Positions 35,652-43,799 of a DNA stretch of 64,000 nt are shown piece by piece. Position 1 is the stretch's first letter. Each line of letters opens with the position of its first letter. Both the position numbers and the translations under genes were made by a program. The stretch spans positions 329,243 to 393,242 of the forward strand of contig NZ_LIQH01000040.1 in assembly GCF_001418085.1 (NCBI RefSeq). The letters are read 5' to 3'. The DNA comes from Lacinutrix algicola. Its GTDB lineage: Bacteria; Bacteroidota; Bacteroidia; Flavobacteriales; Flavobacteriaceae. Under the pieces are notes generated by a model. It did not search any database. It was given only the letters and a program-made list of their open reading frames with translations, and was not told where the DNA came from.

Positions 35652-36685
35652 TGAAAATCCTAACTAAATTACTTTTCGCTTCATTTTTTCTATTCTCACT
35701 TGTCGCCAGTGCTCAAAGCTTTGATACTGCTTTAGAATACCTAGAGTTTATTGGAAAAGAACAAGAAACCGTTACTAAAAACACATGGAAATATACTAAA
35801 GCGGTTGCACATAGTAAAAGCGATAAAAGTATTTCGAAAAAGAGAGAAGTATTAATAAAAACAGTAGAACGTGCTATTGCTAAAATTGAAAAAGCAAAAG
35901 GTTTTGATGGTGACGAATATAAAAACAATGTACTAAATCACATGCGTTTAAACGAGAGTTTACTAAAAAAGGAATATGCCGATATTATAGACATGAAAGC
36001 TGTTGCAGAACAATCTTACGACTTAATGGAAGCTTATATTTTAGCTCAAGAATTAGCAGACGAGAAAATGATGGAATCTCAAGTTGATTACGAAAAAAAC
36101 TTCTACGCTTTTGCCGATAAGCATAATATTAACATTGTTGAAAGTGATAACGATTTAGGTAAAAAAATGGCAATATCTAATAAGGTGTTCGACCATACAA
36201 ATGCGCTTTATCTCATTTTCTTTAAAGTCTATATAAACGAAGTGTATTTATGGGAAGCAATAGAAAAAAGTGATGTTAGTGGTATCCAACAAAATACAAA
36301 TGCATTAAATCAAGCTGCAAAAGACGGATTAGAAATACTTAAAACAACTGAACCATACAAAACCGATAAAAGTTTAATTTTAGCTTATAAAAATGTATTT
36401 AATTTCTTTGTAGATGAATCTGAAAATAAAATTCCTACAATCTCAGATTATTTAATTTTAAAAGAAGATTTTGAAACCATAAAAACAACTATCGATAAAA
36501 CTCCAGAAAAAAAACGTACCAAAGAGCAAATTGATGCTTACAATAAAAAAATTAAAGACATTAATAAAGCTGGAACTAATTATAACAAGATAAATGGTGC
36601 TTTAAATAATGACAGACAGAAGGTGTTTTTAAAAATGGAAGAATCGAAATCTAAGTTTTTATCTAGGCATGTGCCAAAAGATTAA
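35651..36685 (+). CDS. secreted helical protein coupled to the S41 protease
   Basis: A 344-residue protein with a signal peptide (MKILTKLLFASFFLFSLVASAQ), otherwise mostly charged amphipathic helix. Pairs such as EKIDAYNKKIKDINKAG and NNDRQKVFLKMEESKSK near the end suggest coiled coils. It resembles the LIC11966/DUF3829-like surface-protein families by layout only. Translational coupling (TAATG) to the protease suggests it is an adaptor, inhibitor or substrate of that protease (inference). No catalytic motif is seen. Confidence 0.72.
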   Translation: MKILTKLLFASFFLFSLVASAQSFDTALEYLEFIGKEQETVTKNTWKYTKAVAHSKSDKSISKKREVLIKTVERAIAKIEKAKGFDGDEYKNNVLNHMRLNESLLKKEYADIIDMKAVAEQSYDLMEAYILAQELADEKMMESQVDYEKNFYAFADKHNINIVESDNDLGKKMAISNKVFDHTNALYLIFFKVYINEVYLWEAIEKSDVSGIQQNTNALNQAAKDGLEILKTTEPYKTDKSLILAYKNVFNFFVDESENKIPTISDYLILKEDFETIKTTIDKTPEKKRTKEQIDAYNKKIKDINKAGTNYNKINGALNNDRQKVFLKMEESKSKFLSRHVPKD

Positions 36686-36717
36686 ACACGTATTAGAATA
36701 GTTTAGCTTGAAACATT

Positions 36718-36746
36718 TTTGTAGCCAAACATTTTTTTTAAATTTG
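36718..36746 (+). promoter_or_regulatory. yebC promoter
   Basis: TTTG (36718-36721), then 17 bases, then TAAATTTG (36739-36746). This is the best full match to the Bacteroidota -33/-7 pattern in the window. It predicts a leader of about 100 bases before yebC. Confidence 0.6.
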
Positions 36747-36772
36747 TAACACATTAATAAATAACGAACAAA

Positions 36773-36833
36773 TTTTCGTCTACACGGAAATTAAAAATAT
36801 AGATTTCCTTATCTCTAAATTTAAGATAAGGAA
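36773..36833 (+). promoter_or_regulatory. structured 5' leader of yebC
   Basis: TTTTCGTCTACACGGAAA (36773-36790) is an imperfect copy of the hairpin before gcvT. A perfect 10-bp stem follows (TTCCTTATCT 36805-36814, AGATAAGGAA 36824-36833, 9-base loop), ending 21 bases before the ATG. It lacks a T run, so it is a leader structure rather than a terminator. Confidence 0.5.
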
Positions 36834-36854
36834 GCAATAAAAATACAAATTACT

Positions 36855-37577
36855 ATGGGAAGAGCTTTTGAGTTCCGTAAAGCAAGAAAAATGAAACGAT
36901 GGTCTGCTATGAGTAAAGCATTTACTCGTGTTGGAAAAGACATTGTAATAGCAGTAAAAGAAGGAGGACCAGATCCAGACAGTAACTCACGTTTACGTGC
37001 TGTTATACAAAATGCAAAGGCTTTAAACATGCCTAAAGACAATGTTGAGCGTGCTATTAAAAAAGCAAGTGAAAAAGGTCAAGGTGATTTTAAAGAAGTT
37101 ATTTTTGAAGGTTACGCACCGCATGGTATTGCAGTACTTGTAGAAACTGCTACAGATAATAATACTAGAACAGTTGCAGATGTACGTAGCTATTTTAATA
37201 AATGTGATGGTAGTTTAGGAACTTCTGGTTCTGTAATTTTTATGTTCGATCATACTTGTAATTTTAGAATTCCTGCCGAAGGTTTAGATCCTGAAGAGCT
37301 AGAACTAGAATTTATAGATTTTGGAGCAGAAGAAGTATTTGCCGACGACGATGGTATCTTAATTTACGCACCATTTGAAAACTTTGGAGCCATACAAGCA
37401 GAATTAGAATCTAGAGATATTGAAATTCTTTCTTCTGGATTTGAACGTATTCCTCAAGTTTTAAAGAAATTAACGCCTGAACAAGAAGCAGACGTTGAAA
37501 AGCTTTTAGAAAAGTTAGATGATAATGATGATGTACAAAACGTATATCATACTATGCAAGAAAATACTGAAGAGTAA
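36855..37577 (+). CDS. yebC: YebC/PmpR (TACO1) family protein
   Basis: A 240-residue protein of the YebC family. It starts MGRAFEFRKARKMKRWSAMSK and has the block MPKDNVERAIKKASEKG, the GYAPHGIAVLVETATDNNTRT core and a C-terminal KLLEKLDDNDDVQNVYH. Related proteins relieve ribosome stalling on proline-rich sequences or act as DNA-binding regulators; which applies here is open. Monocistronic, with its own promoter, structured leader and terminator. Confidence 0.95.
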   Translation: MGRAFEFRKARKMKRWSAMSKAFTRVGKDIVIAVKEGGPDPDSNSRLRAVIQNAKALNMPKDNVERAIKKASEKGQGDFKEVIFEGYAPHGIAVLVETATDNNTRTVADVRSYFNKCDGSLGTSGSVIFMFDHTCNFRIPAEGLDPEELELEFIDFGAEEVFADDDGILIYAPFENFGAIQAELESRDIEILSSGFERIPQVLKKLTPEQEADVEKLLEKLDDNDDVQNVYHTMQENTEE

Positions 37578-37592
37578 TAAAATTGATTAAAT

Positions 37593-37625
37593 AAAAAAAT
37601 GCCATCCGAGAGGATCATTTTTTTT
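37593..37625. terminator. bidirectional terminator (yebC / frameshifted lipoprotein)
   Basis: ATCC-GAGA-GGAT extended by AAAAAATG / CATTTTTT with a two-base CC bulge, followed by eight T on the plus strand and seven on the minus. Two convergent genes end here. Confidence 0.78.
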
Positions 37626-37650
37626 AACATTATATATTATAAGAATTTTA

Positions 37651-38636
37651 TTAGTCCTTAGATAAATGCACAGCAGAAGCTGATGCTAATGGGTTGTTAA
37701 CTGCTGGAGTTAAATCTACTCCTGTTCCAATATTATTAAAAGCAAGAATTCTACCATTTGCAGCTTCAGCAATAAAAACAGTTTCCGTATCACCATCATA
37801 AGCAACATCTACAGGATTTCCTAATACAGTATTAGAACCTGCAACTCTTACTTGATTAGACAAAGCTATTGTTCCTCCGTTTGGTGTAGCATTTAACTTG
37901 GTTGTAAAATCTGCAACTACATGAAATCCACCATCTGTACTTACAGTTGCATCTGCAATATCTGTTAATACAGCTGTGTTAGTACTAGCATCGTAAGTAA
38001 TACCATGTGTTCTTAGATACCTTCTACTACTGCTCTTTTAGATGGTAAAACAGTATCGTCTGCACTGTTAGATAGAAAACCATTAAATACGGCTAATTCA
38101 CTAGTTGCATCCACAACTGCATATAAATCTGCTCCATTAAATACAATTCCCGATCTTTTGTAGATAAATAATCTACCATCTGGTGTTGTAGTATCTCCAT
38201 CAACATCAGAGTTATCTGCAACTACATAAAAATCACCATTTACAGCAACCTCTCTTGGACTCGTCATATCTGCAGTACCAGTAACATCAATATTTACATT
38301 AGATTCAGTAACTTGAGTTGTTGCATTTGTAAAGCCTTCAAGTGCTAAACCAGAACGAGAAGCTTGAATAGCTGTATCTGTATTACCATCATAATAAACA
38401 CCATCTGCTGCAATACTTGTAGTTATTAATGATGTCGTTGTAATATTACTCATGTCTGTTAGATCATAATATGTAATATTACCATCTGTATTGTTAGAGG
38501 TGTATAGTCTTGTTGATGAAGTTAGAGATGGATTTCCTGTACTTCCAGTATCATCATCATTACTGCATGATGTAAAAATTAATGCTCCTAAAGCGAAAAG
38601 ACTACATAATTTAATCGAATTTTTTAAAATTGTCAT
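37651..38636 (-). pseudogene. beta-propeller-like lipoprotein with a single-base frameshift
   Basis: The first frame from 38636 gives a lipoprotein signal (LGALIFTSC, acidic SNDDD after the Cys) and about 200 residues of short beta motifs (TDGNITYYDL, SPREVAVNGDFYVVAD, DGRLFIYKRSG). It then stops at 38013 after KRAVVEGI. The other frame picks up exactly there (YLRTHGITYDAST...) and runs to 37651, ending with VDVAYDGDTETVFIAEAANGRILAFNN, an NHL-like blade. One missing base near 38018 explains both. Repaired length is about 328 residues. It may be a real inactivation or an assembly error. Confidence 0.75.
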
Positions 38637-39056
38637 ACTAAATTGGTTTTAATTATTATAGTCTACATACGTAACAAAGATATTGTTGGTTTTACTCTTT
38701 ATATAAATTAACACATAAACTGAAGTTTTATTGAAAAGTGTTAAATGTAAAATTTGAATAAAAAACTGTATCTATTACAGTTAGCTATTTTTTACTTTAA
38801 AAAATTCAGTCAGAAAATCAGACAGAAAATCAGACAGAAATTAAAACAAAAAAAAGCTACTTCACATAGGTTAAGTAGCTCTTATAATCTTGTAGTAGGT
38901 AAATGTTTCTTTTTAGGGACTTGGCAAAGTTTACTTTATGTTTCATCCGCATACTACACGGAATGTATTCCAATTATTATACCAAAAATAGTATATTATT
39001 TAAAATGAGATATGCTTTATCTGAAAAATTTAAACATTTTTTTTAAAGCTTAATCG
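38637..39056. other. non-coding gap with a 12-bp tandem repeat
   Basis: 420 bases without a credible gene. It holds a -7-like TATCTTTG on the minus strand (38675-38682, for the lipoprotein) and a hairpin ACTGTA-TCTAT-TACAGT (38765-38781). It also holds three tandem 12-mers CAG(A/T)CAGAAAAT (38807-38842) and a minus-strand terminator (38847-38880). An 84-codon plus-strand frame here is rejected. Confidence 0.6.
38847..38880 (-). terminator. terminator of the kdsB-acyltransferase operon
   Basis: AGCTACTT / AAGTAGCT, 8-bp stem with a 10-base loop. On the minus strand it is followed by a T-run of eight or nine. It lies about 180 bases past the acyltransferase stop, giving the operon a longish 3' UTR. 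Confidence 0.72.
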
Positions 39057-39605
39057 TTAAGAATATTCTGGTTTTTTACCAATGATACCATCATAAAAAG
39101 AATGCATGAATTTAAAATCTGCATCAATATCATCTGTCGGATAAAAAGGTTCCGAAATAGTGTTTTTTTTGTTCTTAAAATCTAATGTAAACATTATTAT
39201 TGGCACGTTAGCAGCTTTAGCAATGTAGTAAAAACCTGTTCGCCACTTTTCTACTTTCTTCCTTGTTCCTTCTGGTGCAAAAGTGATTCTAAATTCTTCA
39301 AATTTATCAAACTCTTTAGCAATAGCTTCAACTTTATTCTCGTTAGTACTCCTGTTTAATGGTACACCACCAACAGCTCTAAAATAATAACCCAAAGGCC
39401 AAACAAATAATTCTTTTTTACCAACAAAATTGGTTTTTATATCAAGTACTCTTCTAAGGAAAACACCAATATAAAAATCATGCCAACTGGTATGTGGTGC
39501 AGCAATAATGACAGCTTTTTTTATAGTATCCTTAGACATTGAAGTATTACCTTCAATTTTCCAACCCAATACTTTATAGTATATAAATTTATAGAAGCCT
39601 AGCAT
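39057..39605 (-). CDS. PlsC-type 1-acylglycerol-phosphate acyltransferase
   Basis: A 182-residue acyltransferase. The catalytic H-x4-D is in AAPHTSWHDFYIG, and the substrate block FAPEGTRKKVEKWRTGFYYIA is the EGTR motif. It is shorter than classical PlsC and resembles the small cytoplasmic-face enzymes common in Bacteroidota. It follows kdnB by a single base, so it is made with the Kdo genes. It could acylate lysophosphatidate or an unusual lipid A precursor; the context favours an outer-membrane lipid role (inference). Confidence 0.87.
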   Translation of the reverse strand: MLGFYKFIYYKVLGWKIEGNTSMSKDTIKKAVIIAAPHTSWHDFYIGVFLRRVLDIKTNFVGKKELFVWPLGYYFRAVGGVPLNRSTNENKVEAIAKEFDKFEEFRITFAPEGTRKKVEKWRTGFYYIAKAANVPIIMFTLDFKNKKNTISEPFYPTDDIDADFKFMHSFYDGIIGKKPEYS

Positions 39606-39606
39606 A

Positions 39607-40689
39607 CTACATTTTTTTATAGAGTGCTTTTAACTTATCTCGTGTTATTGTCTTTTTCCATTCTTTACCAATTGCATTTTCCCAAAGTGGTTCTAAGCTT
39701 AATGCAACATTAATCATGATATCAAATTCTTTGTCCGATAGATCTTTGCAAATACCTTGAGGTAAAGTAATATTATGCTTAATTTTCATAGCTTTAAACA
39801 TAGCAACACCATCTGGATAGTACTCCTCTAAATGATCGAATACAATACAGTTACCAACACCATGCTTTACGCCAAGTAAATAACCTAAACCGTAACTTAA
39901 TGCGTGAGCAACACCAACTTGAGAATAAGCAATACTCATACCTCCGTGCCAACTCGCCATCATTAATTTGTCTTGAGATTCCTCATCGCTTAAATTATCT
40001 TCAAGAAAAATTTGTTTACAAAGTGTAAATGCTTTCTCTCCATAAGTTTTACTAAAAGCATTTAAAAAGGTACCATTAAGTGATTCAACACAATGCACAA
40101 AACAATCCATTCCTGTGTAAAACCATTGGTCTTTAGGTACATCTTTTGTTAATTCTGGATCCAACATTACTTGATCGAATGGTGTATAATCACTATTAAT
40201 ACCTAGTTTACGTTCAGGTCCTGTTAAAATAGTAGTTCTAGATACCTCTGCTCCTGTTCCTGAAATTGTAGGAATACCAACATGATAAATCGCAGGATTT
40301 TTAACTAAATCCCATCCTTGATAATCTTTAGACTCTCCTTCATTAGTAAGCATAATAGCTACTGCTTTAGCAATATCTAAAACACTACCTCCTCCAATAC
40401 CAATAATACCGGATGGCAGCTCTTTATAATTTAGAATAATGTCTTCTACTAGTTTGTCTATTTGAGACGTTTCAGGTTCTTTTTCTGCAGAGACATATAT
40501 TAATTTATCGTCGTAAGACAACGGAATTCTTGAGGTTAACCAAGCGTTACCTTTAAAAACATCATCCACAAAAAATATAAATGGTGCTTTGGTATTTAGT
40601 CGTTTAGGAGAGAGAATTTCTTCTAATTGATTAAAACTACCTCGTCCAAATATTACTCTAGACACCATTGGAAAATTCTTATAACTCAT
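39607..40689 (-). CDS. kdnB: 3-deoxy-D-manno-octulosonate 8-oxidase
   Basis: A 360-residue iron-containing alcohol dehydrogenase. I recognise it as close to Shewanella KdnB along its length: FGRGSFNQLEEIL at the start, then IGIGGGSVLDIAKAVA, GIPTISGTGAEVSRT, QWFYTGMDCFVHCVESL, MSIAYSQVGVAHALSYGLG and GVKHGVGNCIVFD. KdnB oxidises Kdo at C8, before KdnA adds an amino group to give 8-amino-Kdo. kdsB lies in the same operon, supporting the role. KdnA itself is not in the window. Confidence 0.88.
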   Translation of the reverse strand: MSYKNFPMVSRVIFGRGSFNQLEEILSPKRLNTKAPFIFFVDDVFKGNAWLTSRIPLSYDDKLIYVSAEKEPETSQIDKLVEDIILNYKELPSGIIGIGGGSVLDIAKAVAIMLTNEGESKDYQGWDLVKNPAIYHVGIPTISGTGAEVSRTTILTGPERKLGINSDYTPFDQVMLDPELTKDVPKDQWFYTGMDCFVHCVESLNGTFLNAFSKTYGEKAFTLCKQIFLEDNLSDEESQDKLMMASWHGGMSIAYSQVGVAHALSYGLGYLLGVKHGVGNCIVFDHLEEYYPDGVAMFKAMKIKHNITLPQGICKDLSDKEFDIMINVALSLEPLWENAIGKEWKKTITRDKLKALYKKM

Positions 40690-40717
40690 TGACTTTTAGT
40701 CTTAGTTTGTAAAGTTA

Positions 40718-41335
40718 TTACTTATTTAGTTTTTTCTGAAATAATTCTGAAAATAAACTTAAATGATAACCATCTACAAGTGCATGATTAACATTTATTG
40801 CTACATTCATTATTTTTTCATTATTGACTTCTTTCACTTTTCCAAATGCTAATTTGGGAACAGATTCTTGCAAACCTGAAACGGGCTCTTTGTGGCCAGA
40901 AAAATCCGACCAAGGCAAAGCGGAACAATGGATACAATCTAATCCATTTTTAGGTGGAAATAGATTGCTTGAAGTATTAATACGTTGTTTTTCGTCTTGA
41001 AAATTAGACAAAAATAAGTCTAAATTCTCATTATAATCTATATACGAAAAACCAAATGTTTTATTCTCTCTCATTATAGTTGCAGAAGCATTTATGCTAT
41101 TAAAAATTACCACCTTATCGTCTACAATTCTATATTTTAAATTTTCGACACCATTAATGGCTTGCATGCAAGCATGTAAATAAGTACCGAAAAAACTCAC
41201 TTTGTTATCTTTAGAAAACGCATAAGTTTTTGTTACATTAAACGGAATGGTTATACCAAAATAAGGATCTTTCAGTTTTGAAAAATGCTCAAAATGTTCC
41301 TTTCTATTCCATGTATTTATATCTAATTCTTTCAA
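40718..41335 (-). CDS. chloramphenicol acetyltransferase-like (type A CAT fold)
   Basis: A 205-residue CoA-dependent acyltransferase with the catalytic motif VNHALVDGYH (His-x3-Asp-Gly) and the family N-terminal INTWNRKEHFEHFSKLKDPYF. It is a little shorter than CatA (about 213-220). It is packed between a HAD phosphatase and kdnB (2 and 28 bases apart) in a Kdo operon. That makes a resistance role unlikely and acylation of an endogenous sugar or amine more likely; this is inference. Confidence 0.85.
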   Translation of the reverse strand: MKELDINTWNRKEHFEHFSKLKDPYFGITIPFNVTKTYAFSKDNKVSFFGTYLHACMQAINGVENLKYRIVDDKVVIFNSINASATIMRENKTFGFSYIDYNENLDLFLSNFQDEKQRINTSSNLFPPKNGLDCIHCSALPWSDFSGHKEPVSGLQESVPKLAFGKVKEVNNEKIMNVAINVNHALVDGYHLSLFSELFQKKLNK

Positions 41336-41337
41336 TT

Positions 41338-42042
41338 TTAATTCAATAATTTAGGAAGTTCTAATAAACTATTTAAAGTTTTGTAGTCTTTTCCATTTGT
41401 GTCCATTTCTTTAACTTGTTCATGAGCCCAAGTGGTATGAAAAGGAACGTGTATAGCGTGCGCTTTTATATTAATTAATGGTAATATATCAGACTTTAAA
41501 GAGTTTCCAACCATTAAAAAGGCTTCTGGCTCAATATCTAATCGCTTTAATAATTTACTGTAATTATCTTCTTTTTTATCACTTAATACTTCAATATGAT
41601 GAAAATAACCTAGCAATCCAGATTTTTGAAGCTTACGTTCTTGGTCTAACAAATCGCCTTTAGTAGCTACAATTAACTTATAGTTTTTTGATAATTCTGC
41701 AAGCACTTCTTCTACTCCATCAAGTAGCTCTACAGGTTTATTAATCATATCCTTACCAATGTCTAATATTTTTGAAATAGTAGTATTAGAGACTGTGTTA
41801 TTAGATAATTCTAATGCCATTTCTACCATAGATAAAACAAAACCTTTAACACCATAACCATAAACTGGAAGGTTTTTCATTTCCATTTTAAAGAGCTCTT
41901 GGTCTATTTTATTCTCGGTTTCAAATCTATTTAAAAGCTTTGCAAACTCGCTTTCAGCATCACGAAAATAAGTTTCGTTAACCCATAGCGTATCATCTGC
42001 ATCAAAACCAATTACTTTTATATTTTGGTAGTCTTTATTCAA
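41338..42042 (-). CDS. HAD-superfamily hydrolase
   Basis: A 234-residue phosphatase-type HAD protein: motif I FDADDTLW, motif II with VATKGDLLD, and motif III-IV MVGNSLKSDILPLINIKA. The middle helical cap is of the C1 type. It is not KdsC, which lacks a cap and is a different subfamily. Two bases from the CAT-like gene and 59 after kdsB, so it belongs to this operon. The substrate may be a sugar phosphate. Confidence 0.85.
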   Translation of the reverse strand: MNKDYQNIKVIGFDADDTLWVNETYFRDAESEFAKLLNRFETENKIDQELFKMEMKNLPVYGYGVKGFVLSMVEMALELSNNTVSNTTISKILDIGKDMINKPVELLDGVEEVLAELSKNYKLIVATKGDLLDQERKLQKSGLLGYFHHIEVLSDKKEDNYSKLLKRLDIEPEAFLMVGNSLKSDILPLINIKAHAIHVPFHTTWAHEQVKEMDTNGKDYKTLNSLLELPKLLN

Positions 42043-42101
42043 TAGTATTAAACTCTTTTAATTATTATAAATTCTATTTTTAAAGCGGAAATTAACTTTC
42101 G

Positions 42102-42830
42102 TTATTTCCACAATTTCTTAGCGCGTTCTAAATCTTCAGGTGTATCAATTTCTACGCCTTGAACATTTGTTTCTACCATTTTTATACGTTTTCCGTACTC
42201 TAAATAGCGAATACATTCTATTTTTTCTGATGCTTCCAACATTAACATTGGTAAACGGTAGAAGTCTAATAAAGCTTCTTTTCTAAAGGCATAAACACCT
42301 TTGTGTTTGTAGTACTTTGTAGCCACTTCTTTATCTCTAGGATATGGTATTGGGCTACGCGAAAAATAAAGAGCAAAATCTTTTTGATCTACAATTACCT
42401 TTACGGTATTTGGATTTTTTATTTCATCATCGTCAGTAATATGTACCATTAACGATGCTAAATCCACTTCTTTGTCCTTATCTTCTTTAAATACTTTAAT
42501 CAATTTTCTTAGCGAATCTACCTCTGTAAAAGGCTCATCTCCTTGAACATTTACAACAACATCCACATCCATAAACTCGATGGCTTCTGCAATTCTATCA
42601 CTTCCACATTCGTGTTCTTTAATGCTCATTACTACTTTTCCATTAATACTTTCAATCTCTTTAAAGATGATATCACTATCTGTTACTACAACTACATCAT
42701 CAAACAATTGTGTAGCAACTGTAGCTTCGTAGGTTCTAGTAATTACAGGTTTACCTCCCAAATCTTGCATAAGTTTGCCAGGAAAACGTGAAGCACTGTA
42801 GCGTGCTGGAATCATTGCGATAATTTTCAT
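42102..42830 (-). CDS. kdsB: 3-deoxy-manno-octulosonate cytidylyltransferase
   Basis: A 242-residue CMP-Kdo synthetase. Signatures are [15 protein letters not shown] (CTP loop), [20 protein letters not shown] and [12 protein letters not shown], then [16 protein letters not shown]. It activates Kdo, or here possibly 8-oxidised/8-amino-Kdo, for transfer to lipid A. First gene of the minus-strand operon with HAD, CAT-like, kdnB and acyltransferase genes. A weak hairpin GGAAAT..ATTTCC lies at its 3' end, which could tune read-through. Confidence 0.95.
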   Translation of the reverse strand: MKIIAMIPARYSASRFPGKLMQDLGGKPVITRTYEATVATQLFDDVVVVTDSDIIFKEIESINGKVVMSIKEHECGSDRIAEAIEFMDVDVVVNVQGDEPFTEVDSLRKLIKVFKEDKDKEVDLASLMVHITDDDEIKNPNTVKVIVDQKDFALYFSRSPIPYPRDKEVATKYYKHKGVYAFRKEALLDFYRLPMLMLEASEKIECIRYLEYGKRIKMVETNVQGVEIDTPEDLERAKKLWK

Positions 42831-42892
42831 TTATTAAGCTGAAGTTTTAGCAGAATTATTAACAAGTCAAAAATATAATTTTTATACTGAAT

Positions 42893-43459
42893 TTAAGCGT
42901 TACGAGATTTAAACTTTTTATAAAGCTTAAAAATAATGAATAATATAAGGATTACTAAAAATATAGCTACTACAGGAAAAACTATAGAAACTGCAGACAT
43001 TACAACTGCAGTTCCTGTTTCTACAGTAGAAACTACAGGATTTGCAATACCACCTGTTGTAGCTGTAGATGCCAGCCTAGTTGCACCAGATGTACTTGCA
43101 ACTGCTGCTGCCGTTCCTCCGCCTGCAATTATTGCTAAAGCCCATGTAATTACAGGACTTAAATCTGCAACTGTAGATACCATTACGGCTGTTCCTGCAA
43201 TTGCTGCTAATGGAATCGCTACAGAATCTAACAAATTATCGACATAAGGGATATAATAGGTGAAAATTTCTACAACCGTGGCTACGCCTAAAACTATTAA
43301 AGCAGATAGACTTCCAATCCATTGCCAAGATTCGTTTAATTCCCAACCACCCATATAAGCAGTTAAGCTTAATGCAAATAATGGTACAAATACGCGAAAA
43401 CCAACAGATGCCGCTAAACCTATACCTAAGCAAATACTAATTATTGTTTCAGTTGTCAT
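42893..43459 (-). CDS. DUF4126 membrane protein
   Basis: A 188-residue Gly/Ala-rich integral membrane protein, with helices near residues 5-33, 48-70, 76-92, 100-118 and 148-178 and a basic end (KKFKSRNA). The opening ICLGIGLAASVGFRVFVPLF and DNLLDSVAIPLAAIAGTAV match DUF4126 as I know it. Role unknown. Overlaps the upstream small membrane gene by 11 bases, suggesting translational coupling. Confidence 0.85.
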   Translation of the reverse strand: MTTETIISICLGIGLAASVGFRVFVPLFALSLTAYMGGWELNESWQWIGSLSALIVLGVATVVEIFTYYIPYVDNLLDSVAIPLAAIAGTAVMVSTVADLSPVITWALAIIAGGGTAAAVASTSGATRLASTATTGGIANPVVSTVETGTAVVMSAVSIVFPVVAIFLVILILFIIFKLYKKFKSRNA

Positions 43460-43661
43460 TTTTTAATTTATTAAGAGATATTTTATAAGCAAAGTACATT
43501 ACAAAACTGTAAACTACACCTCCAATTAACCAGACTATAGTACGTTTAAACATATTATCCCATGTAAAATCATGGTTGATGATATCTAATACAATTGAGA
43601 AGCTCATCATGATTATTACAAATATCATACCTTCAATAATCCAACGTCGATATTTTTTCAT
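43449..43661 (-). CDS. small two-helix membrane protein
   Basis: 70 residues with two clear hydrophobic helices (about 9-26 and 41-58), joined by DIINHDFTWDNMFKRT and ending in a basic tail. Not recognised by name. Coupled to the DUF4126 gene by an 11-base overlap, so they likely work together in the membrane. Confidence 0.72.
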   Translation of the reverse strand: MKKYRRWIIEGMIFVIIMMSFSIVLDIINHDFTWDNMFKRTIVWLIGGVVYSFVMYFAYKISLNKLKNDN

Positions 43662-43775
43662 AAAATAAAAAAGTATAATTAAATAGTTTGTTCTAAATTA
43701 CCTACAATATAATCTTTAATAATTAATTTTAAGATAAGTTTCTTTCTACCAAAAACAATTGTTTTAATATTAGAT

Positions 43776-43799
43776 AAAAGATGCTAGAATCTTTTATTC
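43776..43799 (-). terminator. hairpin at the end of the RecD-like gene
   Basis: ATAAAAGAT / ATCTTTTAT with loop GCTAGA. It contains the stop codon of the helicase gene (43794-43796). Tail T content is weak, so termination is only likely. Confidence 0.5.

Noticed and set aside
38754..39008. 84-codon plus-strand frame (TTG start) in the gap before the acyltransferase
   Set aside because: Lys-rich low-complexity sequence generated by the tandem 12-mers and the terminator hairpin; starts at TTG and has no family features.
42080..42105. Terminator after kdsB
   Set aside because: GGAAAT..ATTTCC is a short stem with an 11-base loop and no T run; the next gene starts 59 bases later, so the operon is taken as continuous.
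42936..43247. 103-codon plus-strand frame inside the DUF4126 gene
   Set aside because: Ala/Thr/Val-rich shadow of a Gly/Ala-rich membrane protein on the other strand.
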